Shown: in pieces, positions 29,001 to 34,027 of the stretch | How the letters are laid out: each line of letters begins with the position of its first letter | Numbering within the stretch: position 1 is the stretch's first letter | Assembly (NCBI GenBank): GCA_022793815.1 | Contig: JAAWDP010000011.1 | Location: 235,213-299,212 of the forward strand | DNA from: Clostridia bacterium | Lineage (GTDB): Bacteria; Bacillota; Clostridia; Christensenellales; Pumilibacteraceae | DNA length: 64,000 nucleotides | Direction: 5' to 3' | Made by a program: the position numbers and the translations under genes | The notes under the pieces: generated by a model | Told to the model about the DNA's origin: nothing | The model's database searches: none | What the model saw: the letters and a program-made list of their open reading frames with translations, nothing else

Positions 29001-29888
29001 GACCGAGTGGAAAACGCGCCGCATGCGGTAACGAAATTCGGCAATCCGTCGGACTATGTGTATACTTACTATGCCGACAGCAACGGTCGGCCTCAATGGT
29101 CCGAACCGCTTTTGGGAGTGCCTGTCAATGCGGGAAAATATTGGGTTACCGTATATGTGCCCGAGTCCAAAAATTTCAAGAGTCTGCCTGCCGACAAGCC
29201 GACGCAGTTTACCGTCGAAAAGGCTGTGCAAAACACGCCTTCACTCGGAATTATTACAGAGGGCGACGGAAAGAACGATACATATACAGGGGCGAATTTA
29301 CAAGCCGAAATAGTCGGCTTCGATACTTCGCTCATGGAAATTTATTATGACGGAATTTCCAATATCAGCGGAAACCGTGTCAGCGTGTATGCCGTTAATG
29401 CCGGAATCTATACGGTAAAACTTGTTTTGAAAAATGCGGATAATTACCGCTGGTCCGATAATGCGGAGATTGATTCCGACGGAAATGCTTTGCTTAAATG
29501 GACAGTCGCCCGCAAGAAACTGTCAAGTCCCTCTGCCGATACGGGAATTTACGTGGTAAACGGAAATGTTTTGACTTATGTTCCCGTCGGTTTCGATTCC
29601 GAAACCATGAATATAAGCGGCAATACGACAAGTTACGGCGGAGATTATCAAGTCGTAGTTACGTTGAAGGATACGGATAACTATGAGTGGGAGGACGGAA
29701 CCGCATCGAGTTACGTATTTGTTTGGCATGTTGTCGGAGCGGATACGGTATTTGTCGCTGTCGTTGCAAGTCTTTGTGTTTTGACCGTTGTGACGGGCGG
29801 TATTGCTCTTATTCAATTTTTGGGGCATAAGCGTCGTATATCGGATTTGTCCGTTGCAAGCGAAACGAAAGAGGGAGGTGACGAATAA
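17067..29888 (+). CDS. Giant membrane-anchored surface protein with MBG/YDG-type repeats (4273 residues)
   Basis: One uninterrupted frame of 12.8 kb. Residues 1-38 form a Sec signal peptide (basic start, long hydrophobic core, cleavage after VYA). The body consists of many diverged beta-rich modules. Recurrent openings are YDG/YNG/YTG-containing strands. Recurrent interiors read (D/A)AG.Y.V.(V/F).L.D..NY.W.(D)G, as in NYKWTDG, NYSWEDG and NYEWEDG. A second module class has YG......YSGF, as at about residues 2482, 3008 and 3613, and ends with SKNY/SRNY, resembling MBG_2 domains. A single transmembrane helix (about 4224-4247) and a short basic tail follow; no LPXTG sortase motif is present. No near-identical DNA repeats are visible, so the modules are old. 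A surface adhesin or stalk role is inferred only. TAATG overlap couples it to the next gene. Confidence 0.9.
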   Translation: MKYSRNLLRSRKIAYVFCAFLFCIAFLFGAVLPTVYARTSINELPQTNRESVQANPLREYTSLSVSVPEGLSIYTKITTAGDLKRNIVVMGTYSSEQGDETVALKPTEYTVRLDGRTYADSQKFFETDEDSGETATVQLTCGKQVVTIDEIPVILSVPEYLKLKVILKSGITQIEDDHTADTLKNVLDVYGVDAADKETLIVNKELYIVETVVLTLGKNTVTVKYLPDESCMGTLAVTAVAATIQSISVEPDPKLELRNGYYYKENGNSAFVAGMTGAEIITSLQVNVHYQNSKRAIELDDNGEVSSEDTEISSCRVTNSNFSVGSQQVNVTVRTSSNYSFAGTVSVQFESLSVKSIAPTYINTSKILTTATELIEDDFEVIPTYNNGTEGSKLDSDKYTVESSLIPTAAEYARITDGKYSKTVWVTCPNGVKNSVTLNNVEYIPPTEIIQFEGRAVSQPVLKEFDCSGINVILSIDGNEVYASLESLRSYCTFTYYEGSAVSEFDYITRNTTKVKVECSYPGIEPKSRDFSFGSTIQADYAIPDLDVSDLDFSEGVSKIIKDIGRFVSDKSNVKVSVTDIGSGEIGAIYKNDGTVEVFDTTSESQKVGATFDSYSGEITFTRGGIFTVTFELLDGTDGSYRWAQPSASNPDRVTPHLLKYTLTVNKASLDVRLTKNGAEIKNLEAVYGSLDEVLAQIGIDCITVGSNVSVVDKPDFELRYYGNGISYANATTEKPKNVGTYYVVAVTKPTDAYEQSKTFSGFAVNLTIKPRPVSVGNVINNQTYDRRAFELTDFIKLSSDDVLGEDLVGGKLPIEIAPYGTQTEYFHVDTYQAKLTIANPNYVWENPTDASKPLEVIAEFQITEPLQSFAVDFVDAFEYSDTLASAPQTHKTSEKFFASIGEAKIYRVEADGTKTEVLFADYQTWTVGNYIVEFTASVNKEAGDNENDYQPFTVGKQFKVITKKIDRVTIETAPAVYDGASHEFVLENYRSDIMSYTVKGLTFGNTAFVQGIVYDNSNAHVSVKYAGTYTATVSITDSNYEWKTVSSDGNVCKPEYTLGQEEIIIVYEQEDVYPAYKFPYNAAVQETPKFSVGNIRVEADGLNITYSTYADADFSAEKPVGGIGVYYIKFTLTAGSAADGFDLSENYVMPTNLPESFEILSAKLNIPTLKGDLSDGVSLKDGALFATYKGGIYSAEKYFNENISVFEITVTKDTSNADIINVGTCTLHIVPGENYSWEDGLIFNGVPLGENGEVVYTFTVEQLEVEISWDSKTLTSVFDADNRNQKPAAGIDNKKGDDKVSLVIEVGFSAEDATADGVYEAGVYTAYIKKLNGEDKDNYKISFTYTRTFVIQKQTVARPIPTKNEMEYADGTTAGFANDADYWQFLSGLNVTEKVAGTNPWYTVDGANPSVTGGAFVVSSGKFTYENAGKYTVTLTLGDAKNYCWAPVGNEAYDIYSAYFETEFTLTVTPKSLVAPTIGDDRAMRWDNDNPLTPTLDLSSLSGMDLTVLYGKYDGGYQGVESATSVAASRGEYYVRFKLNGDGIYNYRFTANTDDHTSSLPSYLSKWEECVYVDGDVSVYIHFAVTNTILDIGFEFENFVFGDNYQSTEIVLENVIGATGNDSALLEVEFSAGRITFAEVLFEGKDGIVGSYVYEAGKPSVIGEALVGGLPWHADTYTVSIEIRFAAEGDNASNYEDIKSTATLIVSPRVIEAVWSNDDSLIAEAAGGGYEVVYDGEEHTLVAEIADSVLYGNDKNKFSLTVALSENRNQPSAVKGDEEAYILKVVDILFDGTATGDYTVKKNDGETYACENRLTVKRRAVKLIPEISGHIYGNDVGIADWKYAVDSLEFAEKDKANAKTFIEVKFLDLSGMAVTSQSSVGSGYKVVLAKKDGHDAFFANYDLNISSTAAYTISRRSVVVTIDTAKAASKYGEAINLGDGVWSVSDGAIPQFDAEKSLFTLTAKDGDAEIDIETHVGSYPIEFKNTDSNYEFSFREVYSYTVTKNVLTVDVSLTVFCGENNPSDYDGNGVTYHATRDYLRTDTEMYTVKGFKNGEETAWEQGSLDGYGGTFDYAVDYDPANCTARDYEITLILDGANPLVSKNYEFVAGNCVLHVVPVSLVVKVKSTYAIYNTSDVLALDYNVELPLSKYGTGLFVAEPSDYADIFELKTEAFDAVVGSTTNNADFYTVVCNVKNGNYSVDLRAADGSKNPTFEIRRAELNMATVNAYGGDYDEKAHFVLILDGEEEVEVTDGVTLPEYVARFASASDGGTITVYFIMSSTRLSSVDWNKASESMPTVTDAGEYYVYYRIVSDNGNYEPKDRNALILVEQSENKFIDKAVFGNGSDIKASSEVLGEDFAVLAEFAWGYGLYDEKDNLYGYNSASADHCATMPETVFKKGASTVTVKLYYYSDINEVGLEIGSGTDISALIGQAFADGRINAGYYRFEFAMNGTANYFDAVGSRVFKVDKKTLSVTPHDKETIYGSTDIPEFTFEYSGFVCGGKTENGSLVKDTLQDVALSVVPVFGAVYSVGDNAGDYTISCDNETDCVSRNYRLICNTATLTVTPREVTIAIADLENFFNLDDGTAVPQSKHELVYTVSSQLKFYEPDGDVINLFSDAYNPCDESEKTNNVGLYPIFAKWTNAEHKGNYIIKFVCSEKGKDLVLPSDSDIVVDSEEGVVSWGTFEIKSAQLVIGYDAPSETYDGNERIIVPQLSGKYEKLKFVTKYYSVVNDEDILLADGVYPIDVGSYKFEFIYDSQYQNYISARSQFGFEIKPADLTVEVNNTDIPYGTDFSQMFGVGNVEYVTYRIGSLSAAAVENAIKREKDKNTQSVTYFDDSAIRYTCADYTATQNAGRNFTVEVDTDSIISKNYKVTFNKISGNLRVVKRDVIFTVLGYDNADKINAQGLYGQHHKDVLNEQFNGNMGRFLSPVTAGWNGSSRDGYEALCVELAVNATYLSDVGDTYVITATSSSLNYNVRFEYGAGAFYKVNQAPLTVRAVTDSTVIYGNAANYSYSFSGFKNDQDYRQLVDNAGAEYVTGQLVASSDYTRWSSQAGQVCTVTYEGSTLWFKNYEVTYASVKFTVVSRVVSLGELKSLTYTEDGDDYHGGEYGAKHVPTLNFSNAYVGSDNTYKPVFTLSYYNTRTGQTLSDARTADEYRVTVTLSANGVAGGTYYNYVFEGELTSITAARDFTVNKKSIGLAWSPSYINFDTATDKSSSVYDVIESIMNVDEVYRQYNLDSSTVATEPLEKGDGYEWNGVTLSLTAKNTGNFHAVITLNEKAVQNYILGDGVNVGTSVRLILRVVSDNESVNLGVEIKGWVYNEPQNSPIGTIVGDGDTNLIHYTYALAEPNVEYKDLPEYLKVCFTDEMLLNELGIRNGNAAFGDKPFEAGIYVVRAYYPTGQSAYYVFEIKQAVMTAPSAPSTDYRYNGSRQELRYTFEDAMKVSAHYDGDKTYTSSAITLFATDAGRYVIEFSLSDTRNYKWTDGVVLNSDGKVEIVWIIDKAADEIIDFGDYSETYGDGGVPSANAVSREHVYLVYRPMTDAELSYTPDDYVKLDAYTDGWGDKPKDHGNYWIKAVSNGNGNYETAWAYARLTIDKKTLIATPNATIVYGTMFNPNATIKDGYGYTLSGFVGTDTESDSAPVGTVTYKLVGSYGVGDILDASDTRYKITLETENGEVLGLTSRNYRVIAAEGNFIVLKRTVNVRIGDTEVIYGDILDTDKVKLDIAEKDISPVALGITLKLDNADITAKLNVGSYTLMIASYSDGNYDISVTTGIYRVIARSIEIATMHSDGGTVGATDGAEVLSMYDASDPFNKKPLGAAAFGTIKNMLAYTYTGTTDGSMPTSAGTYYVTVSVDSANYVLVGQTSYLFEISRRVIDASEISLESMQYTGDVIDVSSIRVNYGSYDSSVFTVSFDGTLKEVGFYTLTLVLTDFDNTKWLSVDTVQRSISFEITQADNVLESLSVKGWVYGSYDRVENAPHAVTKFGNPSDYVYTYYADSNGRPQWSEPLLGVPVNAGKYWVTVYVPESKNFKSLPADKPTQFTVEKAVQNTPSLGIITEGDGKNDTYTGANLQAEIVGFDTSLMEIYYDGISNISGNRVSVYAVNAGIYTVKLVLKNADNYRWSDNAEIDSDGNALLKWTVARKKLSSPSADTGIYVVNGNVLTYVPVGFDSETMNISGNTTSYGGDYQVVVTLKDTDNYEWEDGTASSYVFVWHVVGADTVFVAVVASLCVLTVVTGGIALIQFLGHKRRISDLSVASETKEGGDE

Positions 29889-30925
29889 TGGAATCGGCAC
29901 TGATATTTTCTCCGGGGCAGCTTACCTTATGCATAGCGATAGGACTTATTTTTGCCGGGCTTGTCGCTTTGAATATTTTGTTTGCCGTGATTTACAGGGT
30001 AAAGGCGGAACGGAAACTGCATAGCGAACAATTACAGCAGAAACGTCAGGCACTGTTGGATAAACTTGCGTATTTGAAAGCGGGAGGCGAAGTCGAGTCT
30101 ACCAGCTGGTTGAATTATGTTGTCGAGGATGAGGACGAAGAAGACGTCCCCGACAAAAAATACGTAACCGTGAGAATGGCTGTCGGCGAGCAACCGCCTA
30201 ATACGGAAATAATCGAAGTGAGCGGAATGTCGCCGCGTATGCGCCGCAAACTCGGTTTCCGTGCAAAAAGATATAACGGCAAGCGCTTTTATGTTCGTTA
30301 TTTGCTCGGGTTCGATGCACGCCTGCGTTTTTCGGACGATGAAACAAAAGCGCGTTATATCGATTTTATGGAATATGTTAAATCGTATGTCGGCGTGTCT
30401 GTTTCAAAGCACTTCGGATGCCATAAGATATGTCTGGGAAAAGATGTTATAGGCATGGTCTTATTCGGCGGTAAAAGAATTTGCATTGCGTTTGCTCTTA
30501 ATCCATCCGATTACGAAAATACAAAGTACAAGGCTGAGGATAAGTCCGATAAACGCCGTTTTGCAAAAACTCCCATGTTTGTGCGTGTGGGCAGCGACGA
30601 TAAACTGAACAATGCCAAATATTTGTTCGGGGAATTGGCTCGTGAACGCGGATTGCAGCAAATATCACGCAAGAAAGGTAAATATGATTTGACGGAACTT
30701 ACGCGCGAGGAGATGATTGTTACGGGTTCGGTGAGAGTCGTTATAATCGATGAAGCTCCGAATTTTGCGCCAACAAAAGACAACAGGTCGGAATTTGAAA
30801 AAGCAATATCCGAACCGAATGCGGTTGCGGAAGAAAAAGAAGAGTTCGAACGGCTTGAAGCCGTAACGTCGGAAGCCGCCGCAACATGTATTAACGCAGG
30901 CTTGGAGGAAGTTGAAAATGTCTAA
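29888..30925 (+). CDS. Membrane-tethered protein, partner of the giant surface protein
   Basis: This 345-residue protein begins with one transmembrane helix (about residues 12-36), followed by a coiled-coil-like Gln/Lys stretch and an acidic linker (VVEDEDEEDVPDKKY). A folded domain (about 125-260) contains YNGKRFYVRYLLGFDARL, FGCHKICLGKDVIGMVLFGG, ICIAFALNPSDYENTKYK and KTPMFVRVGSDDKLNNAKYL. This resembles a domain I remember from hypothetical proteins of Clostridia, but I cannot name it. Without a signal peptidase site and with a basic segment after the helix, the domain is predicted cytoplasmic. The start overlaps the giant gene stop (TAATG), so co-translation and a shared function are likely. 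Confidence 0.8.
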   Translation: MESALIFSPGQLTLCIAIGLIFAGLVALNILFAVIYRVKAERKLHSEQLQQKRQALLDKLAYLKAGGEVESTSWLNYVVEDEDEEDVPDKKYVTVRMAVGEQPPNTEIIEVSGMSPRMRRKLGFRAKRYNGKRFYVRYLLGFDARLRFSDDETKARYIDFMEYVKSYVGVSVSKHFGCHKICLGKDVIGMVLFGGKRICIAFALNPSDYENTKYKAEDKSDKRRFAKTPMFVRVGSDDKLNNAKYLFGELARERGLQQISRKKGKYDLTELTREEMIVTGSVRVVIIDEAPNFAPTKDNRSEFEKAISEPNAVAEEKEEFERLEAVTSEAAATCINAGLEEVENV

Positions 30926-31145
30926 AAAAAGCGAATTGAAAAAAGCCATAGTGGAAAGCAAACAAGAAATCGACAATTTGGAAAAAAAGCTTTTCCGCTC
31001 CCAAACGGCGCTTTTATCTGCTGTCTTGAATCATGAAAAGCCGAGCGACAGGGATGCCGAGTATTTTCGGTTGTATACGTCGCTTATAAATGTAGAGCGC
31101 GAAAATTTGCAAGAATTGACCGAAGAATTGAAAAATGCGGATTAG
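30918..31145 (+). CDS. Small coiled-coil protein at the end of the giant-protein cassette
   Basis: This 75-residue, highly charged protein is predicted to form a helical hairpin or coiled coil (ELKKAIVESKQEIDNLEKKL, RENLQELTEELKNAD). ATG 30918 lies within the end of the 345-residue gene, with GGAGGAA 8 nt upstream. No catalytic motif is present. It probably binds one of the two upstream products. The family is not recognised. Confidence 0.75.
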   Translation: MSKKSELKKAIVESKQEIDNLEKKLFRSQTALLSAVLNHEKPSDRDAEYFRLYTSLINVERENLQELTEELKNAD

Positions 31146-31242
31146 CGGTTTAATAACATTTCGAGTAATCGCCGCATATAATTAAATGCGGAGTTAATAT
31201 GAAAATAATTTTTATTGCACGTAAAAAACCACGTTGATTTGC

Positions 31243-31271
31243 TTGCAATTATAAAGTATTTCATATATAAT
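31243..31271 (+). promoter_or_regulatory. Promoter of the tRNA-Gly/Cys/Leu cluster
   Basis: TTGCAA (31243-31248), a 17-nt spacer and TATAAT (31266-31271). A transcript start near 31278 would place a hairpin at the very 5' end. Confidence 0.65.
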
Positions 31272-31282
31272 AGTCGGGTAAG

Positions 31283-31301
31283 GGTTGGAATTGCTCCAAC
31301 C
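31283..31301 (+). other. Leader hairpin in front of tRNA-Gly
   Basis: GGTTGGA (31283-31289) pairs perfectly with TCCAACC (31295-31301), loop ATTGC. It stands 6 nt before the tRNA, like the hairpin before tRNA-Val. Confidence 0.55.
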
Positions 31302-31307
31302 TCGTTT

Positions 31308-31382
31308 GCGGAAGTGGCTCAGTGGTAGAGCGTTGCCTTGCCAAGGCAAATGTCGCGAGTTCGAATCTCGTCTTCCGCTCCA
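31308..31382 (+). tRNA. tRNA-Gly(GCC)
   Basis: A 75-nt cloverleaf with encoded CCA. Acceptor GCGGAAG pairs with CTTCCGC; anticodon stem TTGCC/GGCAA encloses TTGCCAA, anticodon GCC; T-loop GTTCGAATC. Confidence 0.97.
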
Positions 31383-31385
31383 TAA

Positions 31386-31459
31386 GGCACCATAGCCAAG
31401 CGGTAAGGCAGAGGCCTGCAAAGCCTTTATCCCCGGTCCGATTCCGGGTGGTGCCTCCA
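31386..31459 (+). tRNA. tRNA-Cys(GCA)
   Basis: A 74-nt cloverleaf with encoded CCA. Acceptor GGCACCA pairs with TGGTGCC; the anticodon loop CTGCAAA gives GCA. It is 3 nt from tRNA-Gly and cotranscribed. Confidence 0.97.
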
Positions 31460-31467
31460 ATTTATTT

Positions 31468-31553
31468 GCCCAAGTGGCGGAATGGCAGACGCAAAGGACT
31501 TAAAATCCTTCGGAGGAAACTCCGTACCGGTTCGAGTCCGGTCTTGGGCACCA
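31468..31553 (+). tRNA. tRNA-Leu(TAA)
   Basis: An 86-nt class II tRNA with long variable arm (CGGAGGAAACTCCG) and encoded CCA. Acceptor GCCCAAG pairs with CTTGGGC; the anticodon loop CTTAAAA gives TAA. Confidence 0.97.
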
Positions 31554-31571
31554 TTTCGCCGAAAGGCAGCG

Positions 31572-31597
31572 GGAGCGGTCAGTCCGTTCCTTTTTTA
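31572..31597 (+). terminator. Terminator of the tRNA cluster
   Basis: GGAGCGG (31572-31578) pairs with CCGTTCC (31584-31590), one G-U pair, followed by TTTTTT. Between it and the gene at 31755 a further small inverted repeat GGACAT/ATGTCC (31612-31631) is present; no gene is seen there. Confidence 0.8.
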
Positions 31598-31754
31598 TTT
31601 GTCGAAAAAAGGACATGTGGGGTGATGTCCATAATCTTATACAAAGGCATTATTGATACGAAAAACTCATAACATAAGAAGTACGCCGAGAGTGTTTTTT
31701 TACGGCAATGTGTAAAATGCACGGCGGCGGCATAAAATATTAGCGGGGATTGTC

Positions 31755-32513
31755 ATGTATCAAATCAATGTCAGTGTCAACAATAACAGAGCTTTTTGGA
31801 TTTATGCGCTTAGTAAAATCGTGGAGCAAAGAATAAAAGCATTCTGCGGTATCTGTGCCGTAGCCAATGTGCATGGTAAAGTCAGCCTTGCCGTTGCGTG
31901 TGAATTCGATAAAAAAGATGCATTGGATTCCGTTGTGCGTGACGGAATAGTCGAGCTAATGGAAACGGTCGGCAAAATGTGCTATATCGACGGAAAGCTG
32001 GGCTACCTGAAAATCAACAAATCCACTTACAGATTGCTCTTGCACACGCTTGTTGCTTTTGACAGAGAATGTGAACGGCAGTTGATGTATGACAGCATTA
32101 AAATAAACGATAGCATAAGTTTGGACGGAATATATAATTTCAGATTATCCGAATTAAAGAACAGGTGGGACGAAATATGCACTCTCATAACAGGCAATGC
32201 GGCATTTTTGCATGACGAATTGACACTGAACGAGCTCTTGCGATTTTTGGTAAGCGCCATCGACCCTAAGATAATGAAACTCGAACTGTCCAGACAGGGT
32301 GACGAATTTTTGCTTACGGGGACCCATAACGACTGTGATTTCAAACTTGTTACAAAGGGCGGAGACAATCTTTTGCTGTATCTTATAGACCTTGCTCCGA
32401 TAGAGCTGGAAATAAGCGGCGAATTGGCAGACAATAAACTGTATTGTCGATTAGTGGAAATTTTTGACGCAAAAGTCAAGAATCAATCAAAGAATTTTGT
32501 GACAAATCGGTGA
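31755..32513 (+). CDS. YtxC-like putative sporulation protein
   Basis: This 252-residue soluble protein has no signal peptide. The central block LDGIYNFRLSELKNRWDE followed by LNELLRFLVSAIDPKIMKLE matches, in spacing and key residues (GF-FRL, then EFI-LL-FV-Q-PK), the YtxC family of putative sporulation proteins as I remember it. The N-terminal part (FWIYALSKIVEQRIKAF) is less telling. The molecular role of YtxC is unknown. AGCGGGG lies upstream of ATG 31755. It stands between the tRNA cluster and yajC; no operon partner is obvious. Confidence 0.6.
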   Translation: MYQINVSVNNNRAFWIYALSKIVEQRIKAFCGICAVANVHGKVSLAVACEFDKKDALDSVVRDGIVELMETVGKMCYIDGKLGYLKINKSTYRLLLHTLVAFDRECERQLMYDSIKINDSISLDGIYNFRLSELKNRWDEICTLITGNAAFLHDELTLNELLRFLVSAIDPKIMKLELSRQGDEFLLTGTHNDCDFKLVTKGGDNLLLYLIDLAPIELEISGELADNKLYCRLVEIFDAKVKNQSKNFVTNR

Positions 32514-32539
32514 AATTGATTTTGCAGCGGGTTATTTGC

Positions 32540-32568
32540 TTGCTTATTGACGTTTACTGTGTTAAAAT
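32540..32568 (+). promoter_or_regulatory. Probable promoter of yajC
   Basis: TTGCTT (32540-32545), a 17-nt spacer and TAAAAT (32563-32568) lie 30 nt upstream of the yajC start. Confidence 0.45.
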
Positions 32569-32598
32569 TATCGTATACCAGTAAGACGGAGATAAGAA

Positions 32599-33255
32599 AT
32601 GCAATTTTCCAGTTTATTTGCGGCATGGGGTGAAACCGTTGCCGTTGTTGTAATCATAGTGGCGTTATTCGCGGTAGTATTTGTCTTTCCAATGTTTTCA
32701 AACAAGAAAAGACAAAAACAGGCGAATGCATTGTTCGATTCTGCAAAGGTCGGAGCAATCGTGGAAACCGTCGGCGGCATAATCGGTAAAGTAATCGAAA
32801 TAAGAGAAACCTCGCCGGTGGATAAAGAGATGGTTATAGAAACAGGTGTGGGCGACAATAAAACCACGATAGTTTTCGATATCCGCGCTCTCGGAAGAGT
32901 TATAACGCCTGTAATAGAAGTAGTTGCGGATATACCGCTTGCGCAACCGAAGCAGGAAAACGATACTGCGCAGGAAACACATTCGGAAAGTACTTCCGCA
33001 GAGCAAACCTCTGCCGCCGACGCGGTCGACGCAACGGAGAGCGAAGCCGCTCCTAAGACTGAATCCGAAAAAGATTCGTCGGTCCAAGCCCAAGTCGGAG
33101 ACGAACAGGCTGCGGTTTTTGACGATAGCGCGCAAAGTGCGCCGTCCGAGGAAAAAAGCGATGACAAAGCTGCGCTGACGCCTTCCGCAAATTCGTCCAA
33201 AGCCAAATCCAATGCGAGAAAATCCACAGGTTCTTCAACGAAAAAATCCAAATAA
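32599..33255 (+). CDS. yajC: Preprotein translocase subunit YajC with long acidic tail
   Basis: YajC associates with SecDF at the export channel. The protein has 218 residues. It has a single N-terminal helix (AVVVIIVALFAVVFVFPMFS), then NKKRQKQ and the YajC beta domain (GAIVETVGGIIGKVIEIRE). Classical YajC is about 85-110 residues; here a low-complexity, Glu/Ser/Ala-rich, acidic tail of about 110 residues ending in a Lys-rich segment follows. ATG 32599 has CGGAGAT upstream. secD and secF lie 2.2 kb downstream, with scfA and scfB between, an arrangement seen in other Clostridia. Confidence 0.9.
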   Translation: MQFSSLFAAWGETVAVVVIIVALFAVVFVFPMFSNKKRQKQANALFDSAKVGAIVETVGGIIGKVIEIRETSPVDKEMVIETGVGDNKTTIVFDIRALGRVITPVIEVVADIPLAQPKQENDTAQETHSESTSAEQTSAADAVDATESEAAPKTESEKDSSVQAQVGDEQAAVFDDSAQSAPSEEKSDDKAALTPSANSSKAKSNARKSTGSSTKKSK

Positions 33256-33271
33256 AAAATCATAACATTGC

Positions 33272-33314
33272 AAACCTCCGCATATCTTATACCAAGTTAT
33301 GCGGAGGTTTTTTC
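33272..33314 (+). terminator. Terminator that also holds the ribosome binding site of the next gene
   Basis: A perfect 13-bp inverted repeat (33272-33284 with 33298-33310) with a 13-nt loop is followed by TTT. The 3' arm contains GCGGAGG, which is the only Shine-Dalgarno sequence for ATG 33315, 8 nt downstream. When formed, the hairpin both resembles a terminator and masks the ribosome binding site. Confidence 0.8.
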
Positions 33315-33704
33315 ATGGAAAACGAAGTTAAAGTAAAGAAAAAAAGTGCGGTTCTCGAAGTTTTGAAGGCTGTTATAATCGCAATCATCATATCTTTGGT
33401 TGCGGTGTTGCTGGCTGCTCTTATAATAAAATTATTCAATATTCCGTCGGGAGCCATTCCAATCATAAATCAGGTAATCAAGGGCGTAAGCGTGCTTGTA
33501 GCGTGCCTTATCAGTTTCAAAATGCCGATAAACGGATGGGTCAAAGGAATAGCCGCAGGCTTCTTTTATACGGCAATTGCTTTCGTTATATTTTCGTTGC
33601 TTGACGGCGCATTTAAATTCGACCTTTCTATTTTAAACGATTTGGCTATCGGTTGCGTCAGCGGCTGTGTAAGCGGCGTAATAGCGGCAAACATCAGAAA
33701 ATAG
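33315..33704 (+). CDS. TIGR04086 family membrane protein
   Basis: This 129-residue protein has four hydrophobic helices (AVIIAIIISLVAVLLAALII, QVIKGVSVLVACLISF, GIAAGFFYTAIAFVIFSLL, LAIGCVSGCVSGVIAANI). The sequence and the position between yajC and the SCIFF gene match the uncharacterised TIGR04086 family. A role linked to SCIFF export or membrane homeostasis has been guessed from context only. Expression is probably influenced by the overlapping hairpin upstream. Confidence 0.85.
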   Translation: MENEVKVKKKSAVLEVLKAVIIAIIISLVAVLLAALIIKLFNIPSGAIPIINQVIKGVSVLVACLISFKMPINGWVKGIAAGFFYTAIAFVIFSLLDGAFKFDLSILNDLAIGCVSGCVSGVIAANIRK

Positions 33705-33735
33705 TACGCTCTGCTGAAAAGTCCACGCAATTTAC

Positions 33736-33764
33736 TTGATTTTTCTTTCCGTATTTAGTATACT
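33736..33764 (+). promoter_or_regulatory. Promoter of scfA
   Basis: TTGATT (33736-33741), a 17-nt spacer and TATACT (33759-33764) lie 33 nt upstream of the SCIFF start codon. Confidence 0.7.
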
Positions 33765-33797
33765 TTATTTAAATGAAAGTAATTGCGGAGGTCAGCC

Positions 33798-33971
33798 ATG
33801 AAACACATTAAGACTATTGTAAAGTCCACACTCGACAGAAGTTGCGACAGCGGTTGCGGCGAATGCCAGACCAGTTGCCAGTCTGCGTGCAAAACCAGTT
33901 GCACGGTAGGCAATCAGTCGTGCGAGCGTAAAACGGTCAAAGTAAACAGACCGGTTGCGGAAGAGAAATAA
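33798..33971 (+). CDS. scfA: SCIFF ribosomal peptide precursor (six-cysteine-in-forty-five family)
   Basis: This is the precursor of the SCIFF peptide (a ranthipeptide), whose cysteines are thioether-linked by the maturase encoded next door. It has 57 residues. It begins MKHIKTI and contains CGECQTSCQSACKTSCTVGN followed by QSC, the family hallmark. Cysteines lie at 16, 20, 23, 27, 31, 35 and 42: seven, one more than the usual six, the extra being Cys16. A C-terminal extension (RKTVKVNRPVAEEK) is also longer than typical. ATG 33798 has GCGGAGG upstream; the in-frame TTG at 33783 is rejected. The biological role of SCIFF is unknown. Confidence 0.95.
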   Translation: MKHIKTIVKSTLDRSCDSGCGECQTSCQSACKTSCTVGNQSCERKTVKVNRPVAEEK

Positions 33972-34003
33972 TACGGTTAAGGGATAAAAATAGACGCGGA
34001 TTT

Positions 34004-34023
34004 ATTCCGAGTTTATTCGGAAT
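34004..34023 (+). other. Intercistronic hairpin between scfA and scfB
   Basis: ATTCCGA (34004-34010) pairs with TCGGAAT (34017-34023), loop GTTTAT. It ends 4 nt before the scfB ATG, in the place where a ribosome binding site should be. It may lower scfB expression relative to the precursor peptide. Confidence 0.5.
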
Positions 34024-34027
34024 TTGA

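Noticed and set aside
31212..31672. Short frames on both strands across the tRNA-Gly/Cys/Leu cluster
   Set aside because: They are translations of tRNA genes.
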